Source: Circinella umbellata (lineage: Eukaryota > Mucoromycota > Mucoromycetes > Mucorales > Lichtheimiaceae). From it: a DNA stretch of 64,000 nt. Shown here one piece after another: positions 22,379 through 32,063 of this stretch. The DNA lies in NCBI GenBank assembly GCA_025093555.1, contig JAIWNF010000038.1, forward strand, positions 124,001 through 188,000, written 5' to 3'. The notes under the pieces are model-generated. The model had not been told where the DNA came from. It did not search any database and worked only from the letters and a program-made list of their open reading frames with translations. Made by a program: the position numbers and the translations under genes. The stretch's first letter is position 1; the number at the start of each line of letters is the position of its first letter.

Positions 22379-23738
22379 CGTACTCGCTTTGTCATAATAT
22401 AGATTTTGGTGGTTAAATAAAAAGCAGAAAAGGATTCTATATAGGAAAAAGTACATTCCAAAATCTGGTTAACATGGTTTACGAAAAGAAATCAATTTCT
22501 CCAGATTGAAAGATGAATTCGTTTAAAGAGCTGCTGAATGAAATAGCTGGCGGAGATTTTTGTAGTAATAAAATAAACTGCTTCTCTCCCAAAAATTAAG
22601 GGTCTTATCTCATCTTAGTTACTGGCGTCCAATATCACCTATTTCTACTGATACGTAATGATTTTGAAAAATTGATTAGAAAAAAGGATATAGCTGGGTA
22701 ATTTTGAAGTAGAAAAGAGTACTCTTTTTTGCTTTCATTTACATCTGTAAGTAAGTGTGATCTTTTGTCCCGTTTTCATATCACACGCGCGTTCAGCATC
22801 TTTGGGGTTAGCGTTTGTGATGATGTTTACGTAAATAAACAAGGTGCTCTCTTCTACTTTACTGTATTTTTTTTTTTCGTGGTAAGTTTTTCAATGTCAA
22901 TAAGAACAAGTGGATGCAGAACCTATATATGTATACCACATTTTCCAAAGTAAAACTACACCAGGTGGAAGAAGAGCGAATACACCAAGTAGATTTACTC
23001 TTGAATTTACTTGGCCGAATTTGTATGTTTTTGTGTTATCCACGTTATACGTATTTACTGATAGTTTTCTGTCGTAGACTTTTTATTTGCAGATATTCAA
23101 AATATACTATTCATATACGTATTTGTTAATTTGCTTTTGATTTTCCCATCACGCATTCCTCTATTCAAGAGGTGTCTTTTCTCTCGAATATTATTATCAT
23201 TTTTTATATAAATAATCTTTCATCAAATTAAATAATAAGCGCGCTTTTTAAGATGCTCAAAGCATTAATCTATACTTTATAGGCCTTTTTAGCATTTTGC
23301 GTACGTTTTGATCCCGACCAGGTTTGCCTTTTTATCATATTCACTATCAACTTGCTCGAATTCGAAACGTGTACATAATCCTCCATAATTCTGGTAGATT
23401 AGAGCATATTATATTGATACCGATCTTTATTATTATGCTTTACTGTCATTCTATTATTTTACTCGTACTTACCCACTGGTATTTCCTTTCTCCTAGTTTC
23501 AAATAATTTCCTTAGCGTTGACCACAGTAGATGGGGCTACTGAAGCCAATCAGAAAAGATTTTAATAAGATTAATAGTCTGGGCCAATAAGAATCTGTTG
23601 ATATGTCTGGAGTCTATACAAGGATTAATTTTTTAAGAGGTTGTGGGTGCCTGCGTGCATAATGCATTATAACATATCTTTTTGTTCTACTTGTTTCATC
23701 TTTCTCACCATATTCAAGCGTATTCAATAATTTTTATT
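22379..23738. other. Gene-poor interval between satellite and TIR element
   Basis: About 1.36 kb of AT-rich sequence with short ORFs only. No domain, RNA gene or repeat structure is recognised. Confidence 0.45.
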
Positions 23739-25751
23739 GAGAATTACTACGGGCGTAGCAAAAGTCCGACTAGGGGTGTAGCATGGAGGGGGTCATGTTA
23801 GTGTCGCTATTGTACGCTACGCCCCTAGTCTGACCTTGATCTTTGATCCACTAAAACCACCATCCTCGCTTGAACAATTGCTTTTGCTATAAGGTATGTA
23901 AAATAATCTCCTTTGCTATAGGTTATATTAATTTATAGAAAATGGGTCACTACCGTTAGTTATGCTCTGTAAGAGTAGAATTAATAATGAAATAGCAATT
24001 GAAAAAGGAGGAAACAATAAAGACTGGAAATAACAGTAAGATACTAAAAATGAAAATGAATCTCTTGATGGGTGTTACAGTGAGTATTCGTTAAACCGGT
24101 ACTCAATATATGTGAGGGTTTGTACCGGTTTAGCGAATTACCGGTTTAACGAATTGAAACGCAGGTGGTACTAATATGTAATATACTGAAAAAATAACTA
24201 AGCTGTACGGATAAGATAAAAAAAATGATAGCTGATATAATGTATCTATGCTATTATGAGCTAATACTTTGGTAATAAAAATGATATTAGTGTACAGTAT
24301 TCATCGAATAGTAACAGTTAACCAGAGACAGGATTAATAATGAATGTACAACAAAGTGTGTTTAAAATATGGACCATGGTTAGCGGTTGAATAAATGAGT
24401 AAAAATAAATTGTATCAGCAACATAATTACATACAGTACTTAATGGTAATAAACTAGTACGTGACAAAGTTGAAAAGAAATACATACATATTCTTTCAGA
24501 TAAGAAAGAAGAAAAAGCATCTGTGTGAAGTTGGTGAAAAAGAGACACTGTTATCAATAAGGTGTTGAGAAGGTTTCTTTTGACGGCAAGAATGATTTGT
24601 GTATTTTCAATTTCTATGGAAACAGAGTAGCCAACTGAAAACAAAGCGAAGAACTGAGATGACGTTAAAGGAAGGCCGTGTCAATAATGTTATCAATAAA
24701 AAACTGATATTATATTATATAAGATAAAATAATACTATTATAAACCCGGTAAATATTTAAGAAAGCTCACCGGATACCGGTTTAGCGAATCACCGGTATT
24801 TTACTAAGTATATAAAAAATATTTAAGAGATACTACCGGTTTAGCGAAATACCGGTTTAACGAGCACCGGTTTAGCGAATACTTACTGTAACTATGATGA
24901 TGATGCTGGTATACAACAAAGAATATTCTACATGTAATTAAACTATAACTCAGTAAAGCAATTCTTCAGGATAATATACGTACTTACGTATAACTCATTC
25001 ACTCAAAAAAAAAAATAGCTGCTTCAGTACACTACACCAATATTATCTATAATACAACTTATCCAACAAATAATTACATTAGAATGTGGAATTCAGAAAG
25101 ATAATAACAATACTTGGTATACGTAAAGACGCAGTAACGATTGTGTATAACAGTCAAAAGTCTGGCTCAAGTGTTTACCAAAAAATACAAGACGAACTTA
25201 ATATATAACTATACTGACTCTTCATTTTAACTTTCGATATTTTGATTATCTTACATGATTACGTATTATTCATTTGTCTTTATATTAACTTTTATAATTT
25301 TACATTATTTCTTATGTTAATAATATCCATAACACGACAATATCCTGATATCACTACTATATATAATTAGTAGCTTTATACATTTTTGTTATCATATGTA
25401 CAAACTATTTGGACAATCTATCATCTTATTTTTCATCTCTCTAAATACTCGTATTGAATGGCCTACTACATGTTGATATATAAAATAAACTTCCATGAAT
25501 TCTTGTATTATAAACAGTGTTTATAAAGATGACAAAGAGAACATTATATAAACCATCTTCGTTAGCATTATATTAAAAAAATCCAAACCAACAATGAAAA
25601 AGATAGAAGCAATTGTTCAAGTGAGGATGGTGGTTTTAGTGGATCAAAGATCAAAGTCAGACTAGGGGCGTAGCGTACAATAGCGACACTAACATGACCC
25701 CCTCCATGCTACGCCCCTAGTCGGACTTTTGCTATGCCCGTAGTAATTCTC
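23739..25751. mobile_element. DNA-transposon-like element with 144-bp terminal inverted repeats
   Basis: The left arm 23739-23882 and right arm 25608-25751 are inverted copies with only a handful of mismatches, beginning GAGAATTACTACGGGC. Each arm contains an internal palindrome, GACTAGGGG...CCCCTAGTC. The element is 2.0 kb including a nested pogo-like MITE, so about 1.2 kb originally. No transposase ORF is present, so it is non-autonomous. Flanking bases do not show a target-site duplication. Class is uncertain; long TIRs without coding capacity are common in MULE or foldback elements. Confidence 0.85.
24078..24888. mobile_element. Nested pogo/Tc1-mariner-like MITE, TA duplication
   Basis: The left end CAGTGAGTATTCGTTAAACC and the inverted right end CAGTAAGTATTCGCTAAACC are flanked by TA at 24076-24077 and 24889-24890. 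The ends and subterminal zones contain repeated ACCGGTTTAGCGAA or ACCGGTTTAACGAA motifs (about 24122, 24139, 24774, 24834, 24849, 24865), which look like transposase-binding repeats. At 811 bp with no transposase ORF it is non-autonomous. It sits wholly between the arms of the 23739-25751 element and so inserted later. Confidence 0.85.
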
Positions 25752-25756
25752 TTTCC

Positions 25757-25810
25757 GTTGAATGACCCGAAGCGCAGCGTAGGGGCTCATTCAGCCGAGG
25801 CGAAGCGAGG
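25757..25810 (+). repeat. GC-rich direct repeat, copy A
   Basis: Begins GTTGAATGACCCGAAGCG and ends GGCGAAGCGAGG. It is about 80 percent identical by eye to 26021-26073 and sits directly after the TIR element. Confidence 0.75.
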
Positions 25811-26020
25811 CAGGCAAACACTAGTCTACTATACTAAAATCACACAGAAGTTATAGCTAATTCACAGAAAAGGAAATTTTCAAGCTGCGCTCTCTCTTTG
25901 TGGCATATAAACAGACCCATTTTAACTGAAAAGCTATTATACAGCCTTGAACACACTTACTACCAGGCGCGAATCGCCTTTTGGGGGTCAAAGGCGGGGG
26001 ACCCCTTTGCGACGCAGACC

Positions 26021-26073
26021 GTTAAATGACCCGGAGCGAAGCGAAGGGGCTCATTTATCCGAGTGAAGCGAGG
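26021..26073 (+). repeat. GC-rich direct repeat, copy B
   Basis: Begins GTTAAATGACCCGGAGCG and ends GTGAAGCGAGG. Each copy has an internal AATGACCC...GGGGCTCATT inverted arrangement. Between the copies lies a palindromic patch, AGGCGCGAATCGCCT, at about 25966-25980. Confidence 0.75.
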
Positions 26074-26636
26074 AAGGGTTGCTAGTTTACTTTTAACTTT
26101 TTTCACATCTCACTTTTATATAAGCTTTATATCTTACTGACTTTTTGTTACGTAATCTTTTATTCTATAGTATATATTTTGGTGCAAGACCTTCTTTTCA
26201 TCCATTTACAATAACTGATTATATCAGTAAGTACTTTCAATATCATAGTTCTTTTTTACCATTATTGACTGACTAGTTGCTTTAATTTTTTTTTAGCCTT
26301 ACTTTCATGTCAAGTACCACCGTACATCTATTGCTTATATAATTAATCAATATGTTTACCAAAAGTTATCTTATGACAGGTAGGTAAAATAATCCTAGTG
26401 ACGAGCATGGGCGGGTATGTTTATATGTGCATATATAGATAGTAAAGTAGATAATAAGATAGCTAAAAATAGTTTGGAAATGTTCTATATAAAAATTCAC
26501 TATTATATATTGTCAAATAAAAAGTCTTTTTTCCAATATTATTTTTGTAACGTGTTCCTTTTTTTGGATCAGTAAAGACAATAAAAAACAAGCAAACCTA
26601 TTGGAGAATAATATTGTGATGTTCTATTGAGTGCTA
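26074..26636. other. Gene-poor interval
   Basis: AT-rich with no ORF of note on either strand. I see nothing recognisable. Confidence 0.4.
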
Positions 26637-26969
26637 AAAAAATATAATCTTGGTATTCTGTTGAAAGATGAAAAACTAGAATAGTGATATCCTATTGATA
26701 CTTGAAAAAATAAATAATTGATATTTGAGATATGAATGTATTGATATACAAAAAAACAGACAATTGATATACGGAATAACAAACAATTGACATTTGAAAT
26801 ATAAATATATTGATAGATGGAAAAACAGATTACTGAGAGCCGGAAATAAAGATTATTGATATCCCAAGCATACCTGAGATATCAATACTTGATACCCTTG
26901 TAACACCCGGAATATCAACAGGATATCAATAGGATATCACCCTTGTAATATCCCATTTTTTTTGCAGTG
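26637..26969 (-). repeat. CACTA-like transposon end (right) with subterminal repeats
   Basis: On the minus strand the end reads CACTGCAAAAAAAATGGG. Inside it is a region dense in short direct and inverted motifs such as ATTGATAT, GATATCAATA and ACCCTTGTAA. Repeated subterminal motifs next to a CACTG/CACTA tip are typical of CACTA elements. It is paired in inverted orientation with 18961-19050; an 8-kb element spanning both is possible but unproven. Confidence 0.4.
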
Positions 26970-27330
26970 TAAGTTACTATATATTTTCACCGATTTGTTT
27001 TTTTTAATAGCAAATAGATCTTCTGTACCACCATGTTTTTGTTTGTTTGTTGATGTAATTAATAATGCTGAAGATGTTGTTTCCGGTTTTCTTGGATACT
27101 TTTTACATTCAAAATGAGGGTGGGAATTACCACAATATATGCATGGACTTGAACAATCAGCTGCCATATGTCCTGCAGCTTGCAATTGTAACAAACGCGT
27201 GCATAACAGGATAATTTTTATTTGTTTTGATACCACTTCATTGTTGTTTATAAATCTTTTCTTCTTCAGTTAAATGCTCAATTGCTGTTGTCATGCGGTT
27301 TACTCCTTTGATTAATAAGTCAATTGAATT
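26970..27330 (-). pseudogene. Retroelement nucleic-acid-binding (zinc-knuckle) relic
   Basis: A minus-strand frame (27236-26937) contains AAGHMAADCSSPCIYCGNSH followed by FECKKYP. These are remnants of two CCHC-type knuckles as found in LINE ORF1 or Gag proteins. Just upstream, in another frame, is IKGVNRMTTAIEHLTEEE (about 27325-27250), a helical Gag-like segment ending at a stop. The first knuckle has lost its leading CxxC pair. No reverse transcriptase is adjacent. Degenerate, with no function expected. Confidence 0.6.
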
Positions 27331-27946
27331 CGAATAATATTCATTATTTGTTGATTTGTTTTCTTTGTTATTAGATAATTTTACTCCTTTTTTTTTGTTT
27401 ATTTGACCCACCCAATTGGTATCAATCTCGATATAAAAAATACTTTGGCTAAACTCAAGTCTTACCCTACCTCAAAAACCACTTTTTTTTAAAAAAAAAA
27501 TTGACATTAGAAATACTGTCGACATTTGAAGGTATAAAGAGAAGAGAGATTATTATATTATATTTAGTTTATACGTATATTTTAAAAAAAAGAAAATAAA
27601 GCACGGCTCTTGGAGCATGTACCACATTGGAAGACGAAGCGGAGTCAAAGAGAATTGTTGTAGGAACGACCAACAATGAACTCTTGGAAATTAATCGATT
27701 TCCCTAATCAGTAATTCCTAATTTGGAGCGTTTTCTTAAATTTGATCTAAGGACCATTGTATTTTTAATAGTAGAAGTCTTTAAAAATTGGCCTAGACCA
27801 ATTTTCAAAATAAGTAAATCCATCGGCCCCAGTTATGGTATCCTCACCTTTTCTTCTCTTTCTTATTTTTTTTTATCTTCTTTTTCGACCAAAATACAAG
27901 TTTTTTTGTTTCTTCTATATTGCTTAGCGTTATTATCATATACAAA
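27331..27946. other. Upstream region of the second 'EVSG' copy
   Basis: AT-rich with T-tracts just before the start at 27947. No recognised coding sequence; it presumably holds the promoter of copy 2. Confidence 0.35.
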
Positions 27947-30070
27947 ATGGAAGATAGCATTTCAGACTATTTACAATCATTAGAGAAATCTAATACACCA
28001 AACTTAAAGGACTTTATTGATAAGCAGTATGATGAAATTATTGATTTTTTTACATGCAGAAACTCAACAAGTGTTACAATATATTACGATGTGAAATCAC
28101 TTACCGTGTCATCATTCAAAGAAACAATGGAATCCAAAAGTATAACTGTGAGTTGTTCTTTTTTTTTGTTTTTTTGTTTTTTTTTTTTTTTTTTACATGG
28201 TACTAATAACTCCTGGTATTGTTTTACGTAGGACTACAATATGAATAAAAAAGATATTGATTGGGAATCTTTAACTGCGGATATTAATCGCGTAAGTTGT
28301 AAAAGAAGCTGAGTTTAAGTTGCATAATGTTTTAGTTTTAACATAAGCAATAATGTAAAAATTAAAGTATTTTAGTTTCGAGAAATAAGAGTTGAAACTG
28401 AACGTATTGAATATCTTCGAAATGATATTAATGAACGAACGAGTGTAAGTTTTATCTTGTTACGTAATTATTTGACATCAACCTTTTTTTTTAATTATTA
28501 ATGACGAACTTTAATTTCTTCTTGTTAATAGCAACGACGTCATAGTTCTTCCCCTGTCCTTCTTAATATTGATACGCTTGCTTTGAAAGCTGCTATCATT
28601 GACTGGCATACGTCGAATCCAGAATCATTTGAGTAAGTCTTTTTTTGTGATTTATCTGAAACATCAAGATGCACTTTTGCTAATAAATAAGCATAGAGTG
28701 TTAGAATTTGGAATTTTAGACTTTGTCACAAACCCAAACCCAGGAACCCTGGCTGTACTTGAAAATAATACCGATACTATTTTATCTATAATTCCAGCTA
28801 TGCATATTAATCAAGCGGGTGCCACTGCTGCTAAGAAGACTGCGTATGAAGTTATGAAGAAATTGGTAAGGGAGTCTTGAAGTCATGATATATGTGTTCT
28901 TGCTAAATGATAATTACGGGGTCTCTATAGACTGTGAAAACAAAAGAGCCGTTTGAAAATCAACTAAAAAAAGCTATACGATGTGCGAAAAAGAACAATA
29001 TTAAAGACAAAAACAACAACAACGATGATGATTATGATGATGAAAGTAAGAAACGGAAAGAAAGAAGACGCGTCTTGAAATTAATTAATGTCTAGTAAGT
29101 GTCAAATGCAATTGTTATTTGAAGATCGATCGGGTGTTTAACTATAAAATATTGTATGTAGTCGACGTCAATTTAGAAATGGAAGAAATCTATTGAAAGA
29201 AATACAATCAGAAGGAAATTATGTGGCTTCCTTTTTGGCTCCTCTCTTTGAACACTTGAACTAGACTGGATGTGGTATGTGTAATTCACTCTGTTTCGAT
29301 TTTTCAGGTTTACTAATCATTTTTTTACGTAGGGGTGAAACAAAAATAAAATCAGCCCAGTTAATTGACAACGACGTTTTGGATGATGGAGAAAGAAGAT
29401 CTTCAAGTACCAATGTAGACGGTAAAATAACTTTATCTGCTACTGGATTGGAATTATGTATTATTGAAGTATCCGGTCCCCCAGAAGTAAAAGACTATAC
29501 CCACTTTATTAATGATCGAAGAAAGCTGGCAGTAAATATGAAGAAGGCATTCCGATTTATAATTTACAAGAACAAGTTTGGTACGAAACAAATGTTGAAA
29601 CGAATGACAATATATGGCTTGCAGTTCTATGGTATGATTATTATAGTTTTAACATCGATGGGATGATTTATAAGTAATAAAAAGATTTATTAACGATCTT
29701 TCTTTTTTTTTAGAACATAAATTATATATATACTCTCTAAAGATGCCGCAATGGGGTCTATATGTATTTCAGCAAGAAAAAGAGTTACATATGCCAGTGG
29801 AACCAGCAACAGCAAAAACGGATGTTCCACATATGATCAAAGTATTCTGGCAACTGAAGGTAGATTAGATGATATACGGCACAAGTGATAGAATAATAAT
29901 ACTGAACGCACGTTTTTATTATATAGTGTAAACTTATTCAAAGCGCTGAAACAGCAACAAATTACCTGGAATCTAATGATGATGATACATCGTCCGATAA
30001 TTCTCAAGCCCATGGTACGCCAACTAAAAGACAAAAAAGAAACAAAAGATCCTCTGTTGATTTTTCATAA
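27947..30070 (+). pseudogene. Copy 2 of the 'EVSG' gene family (near-complete, one frame break)
   Basis: Ten exons are recognisable: 27947-28147, 28232-28291, 28376-28444, 28532-28632, 28697-28865, 28931-29094, 29162-29274, 29333-29631, 29714-29859 and 29927-30070. The C-terminal part contains LSATGLELCIIEVSGPPE followed by a conserved Lys/Arg-rich helix (HFINDRRKLAVNMKKAF). This resembles a family I know as expanded in Mucoromycota, possibly of PD-(D/E)XK nuclease-like fold with the Glu in xIEVSG, but that fold is inferred. The tail (GTPTKRQKRNKRS) looks like a nuclear localisation signal. Exon 7 reads to EHLN then TAG (about 29261). The next frame (ELDWMW, splicing onto GETKIK) looks ancestral, so one base seems missing. 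The same break is in copy 1. A truncated product of about 250 residues is an alternative. Confidence 0.65.
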
Positions 30071-30508
30071 CAAAACCAACCCGATGTTGTTCAATAAATA
30101 CCAAGGTATTGATCTGGATACGTAACAGCCTGTTTTTGTTTTACCATATATCTTTCTTTTTTACCACTTATCTTTTCTCTTCACTTTTCAAAAGGACATG
30201 TACCTATACAATTACAAAATTTTAAATACAGCGAACTATGTATATATATCTGTAAATTCTTATCTCTAATGCATTTTTCTCACAACTACAAAGAAGTAAA
30301 CAATTCCCAACCCTACGTACAAACCAAGGCAAAAAATATAAATCTCAATCTCTAAAATAAAACAAATGTCAGGAAAATAATAATCAATGCATTATTGAAA
30401 ATGAAAATCAGCTACACAATTTTAATATATCCTTATGTTTTTCTCTAATTTGGTAGCAGTCGACCCATTAGCTATAGACCACAAGATCAATCTGGGTATA
30501 AAGCTTAT
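28252..30508 (+). repeat. Segmental duplication, copy 2
   Basis: Direct repeat of 15611-18568. From exon 5 to the stop the two copies are almost base-identical, while exons 2-4 differ more. It lacks the 656-bp block present in copy 1. Confidence 0.9.
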
Positions 30509-31270
30509 AAGGAGGACTGAAATAGTTTGTTCATTAACTTTCGATATCACTATTATTATTCATCCCTTTTTTTTAATACATATTACTAAAATTTTGCTTA
30601 TTTTTGCTATATAAATTATGCACGTAATTTTTTTTCTGATCTTTATCTATTATACCTTTATATATAATCAATTACAGGGTACAGTAGTTCTACCTGTCTA
30701 GTTTTTTTTCTCCCGGGGGTTGCAATTATAGTGGTATAGCCAACCCTCTTGTGATAAGATATGATGTAATTTGCCAAGCGAGAATTATTGTTGACCATAA
30801 AAAATATTTAAAAAGGAAATAATGACAATACTTATTTTTAAGCTAAAAATAATCGGAAGGAGTATCCAAAAAGGAAACGATGATGAAATGAGTTATCATA
30901 ATCATAATTAAAAATCCTCAGGTTCCACAAATTTTTTCAAAGAAAATCAATGGAAATTTATCAAAAGAAATTGATGATGCATTTAATACACTGATAAAAA
31001 AACTAGATACACATATACTATATATACTTTTTTTGTAGAGGGGGGGGGAATAAAGAGTTCTTTTTTATTTAATAAGACCTGTGTGATTTTCAGTGACACA
31101 TGGTACACGTTAATTTTAATGTGTGGTTAAATTATTTTTAGTCTGTGATTTCAAATTTATAATCCTACTGTAAAATGACAATAATACGTGGAATGTTATT
31201 ACGTGAAAACCAAAGGTAAAAAAAAAAAGTTTCTCGGATCTTAAAGATTGGGTAAACTCTAATGCTTTAA
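30509..31270. other. Interval with a possible stray exon
   Basis: AT-rich. At 30922-30999 a CAG|GTTCCACAA acceptor leads to a short open stretch (IFSKKINGNLSKEIDDAFNT) with no usable donor, perhaps a decayed 5' exon of the next gene. A poly-G run of nine lies at about 31040. Confidence 0.25.
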
Positions 31271-31729
31271 AGTATATTAGAAGAAGTCCTTGAAACTTCT
31301 CGAGATGAGCATGGAAACTTTCGTCAAATAATGAAGGAACCTTCAAACGAAACACAATCGTTAGGCGATGAATTTGAAACAGAAGCACTTGATTCAGGTA
31401 CAGAAAGTACCATAAATGAAAAATAAATAAACTAAATTTAGACGATCAAATTAATAATCAATCTGTGTATATAGTTCAAGGTAATAATATGATCGAACAT
31501 GTAAAAGAGAATAAATAATCATTATTTTGATAATGTAGAAAATGGACTGTTAAAGTGCACCGGTTGCAATAAGGAATATCGAGCTGCGCACGGCGCGAGA
31601 CAGCACTTTAAAAACGTTCACACTAGTAATTTACGCCCGCTACCAAGAGGTAGAAAAAAAGATAGAAATGGTATAAGGAATAGGTATGCCAAGAACCGAA
31701 GGAAAAGAGAGGAAGCTATCAAGAATTAA
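31271..31729 (+). CDS. Small C2H2 zinc-finger protein, 5' end unresolved
   Basis: Two exons (31271-31397 and 31539-31729) join in frame through G|AA. The second encodes one C2H2 finger, CTGCNKEYRAAHGARQHFKN then VH (C-x2-C-x12-H-x4-H), followed by a strongly basic tail (RGRKKDRNGIRNRYAKNRRK). The first exon is acidic (ETQSLGDEFETEALDS). No ATG is in frame upstream of 31271 before a stop, so an earlier exon is missing or the gene has decayed. A DNA-binding role is inferred from the finger alone. Confidence 0.5.
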
Positions 31730-32063
31730 ACTGGCATTTAGCGTATCTGCACTCGGTAATGGTACCGGCCATACAAAGATTTGTAGACAGGGTGACTGGC
31801 GACTTAGTAGCTTATGCTCCCTGGGCAACAATCTACCACTTTATCAAATTAGCAAACTTATATAGCATCACGAATATCATTTTATTTCTTTGAAAAAGCT
31901 AAACTCAGTTAATACCGATGGTAATACTATTATTATATACATTCTCTTAAATTGTTTACGTTTCAAATTGCATTTAGGTGTTACTATAATAAAAAATAGA
32001 TATTATTCAATAATAGTAATAAAAACGATAATTACGAGTCTATCTATCATGTCCGGTTGAAAA
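31730..32063. other. 3' flanks of convergent genes
   Basis: Between the C2H2 stop (plus) and the channel stop (minus). AT-rich, no coding sequence seen. Confidence 0.4.

Noticed and set aside
23730..23760. Target-site duplication for the 144-bp-TIR element
   Set aside because: Bases outside the two arms (ATTTTTATT versus TTTCCGTTG) do not match, so none is claimed.
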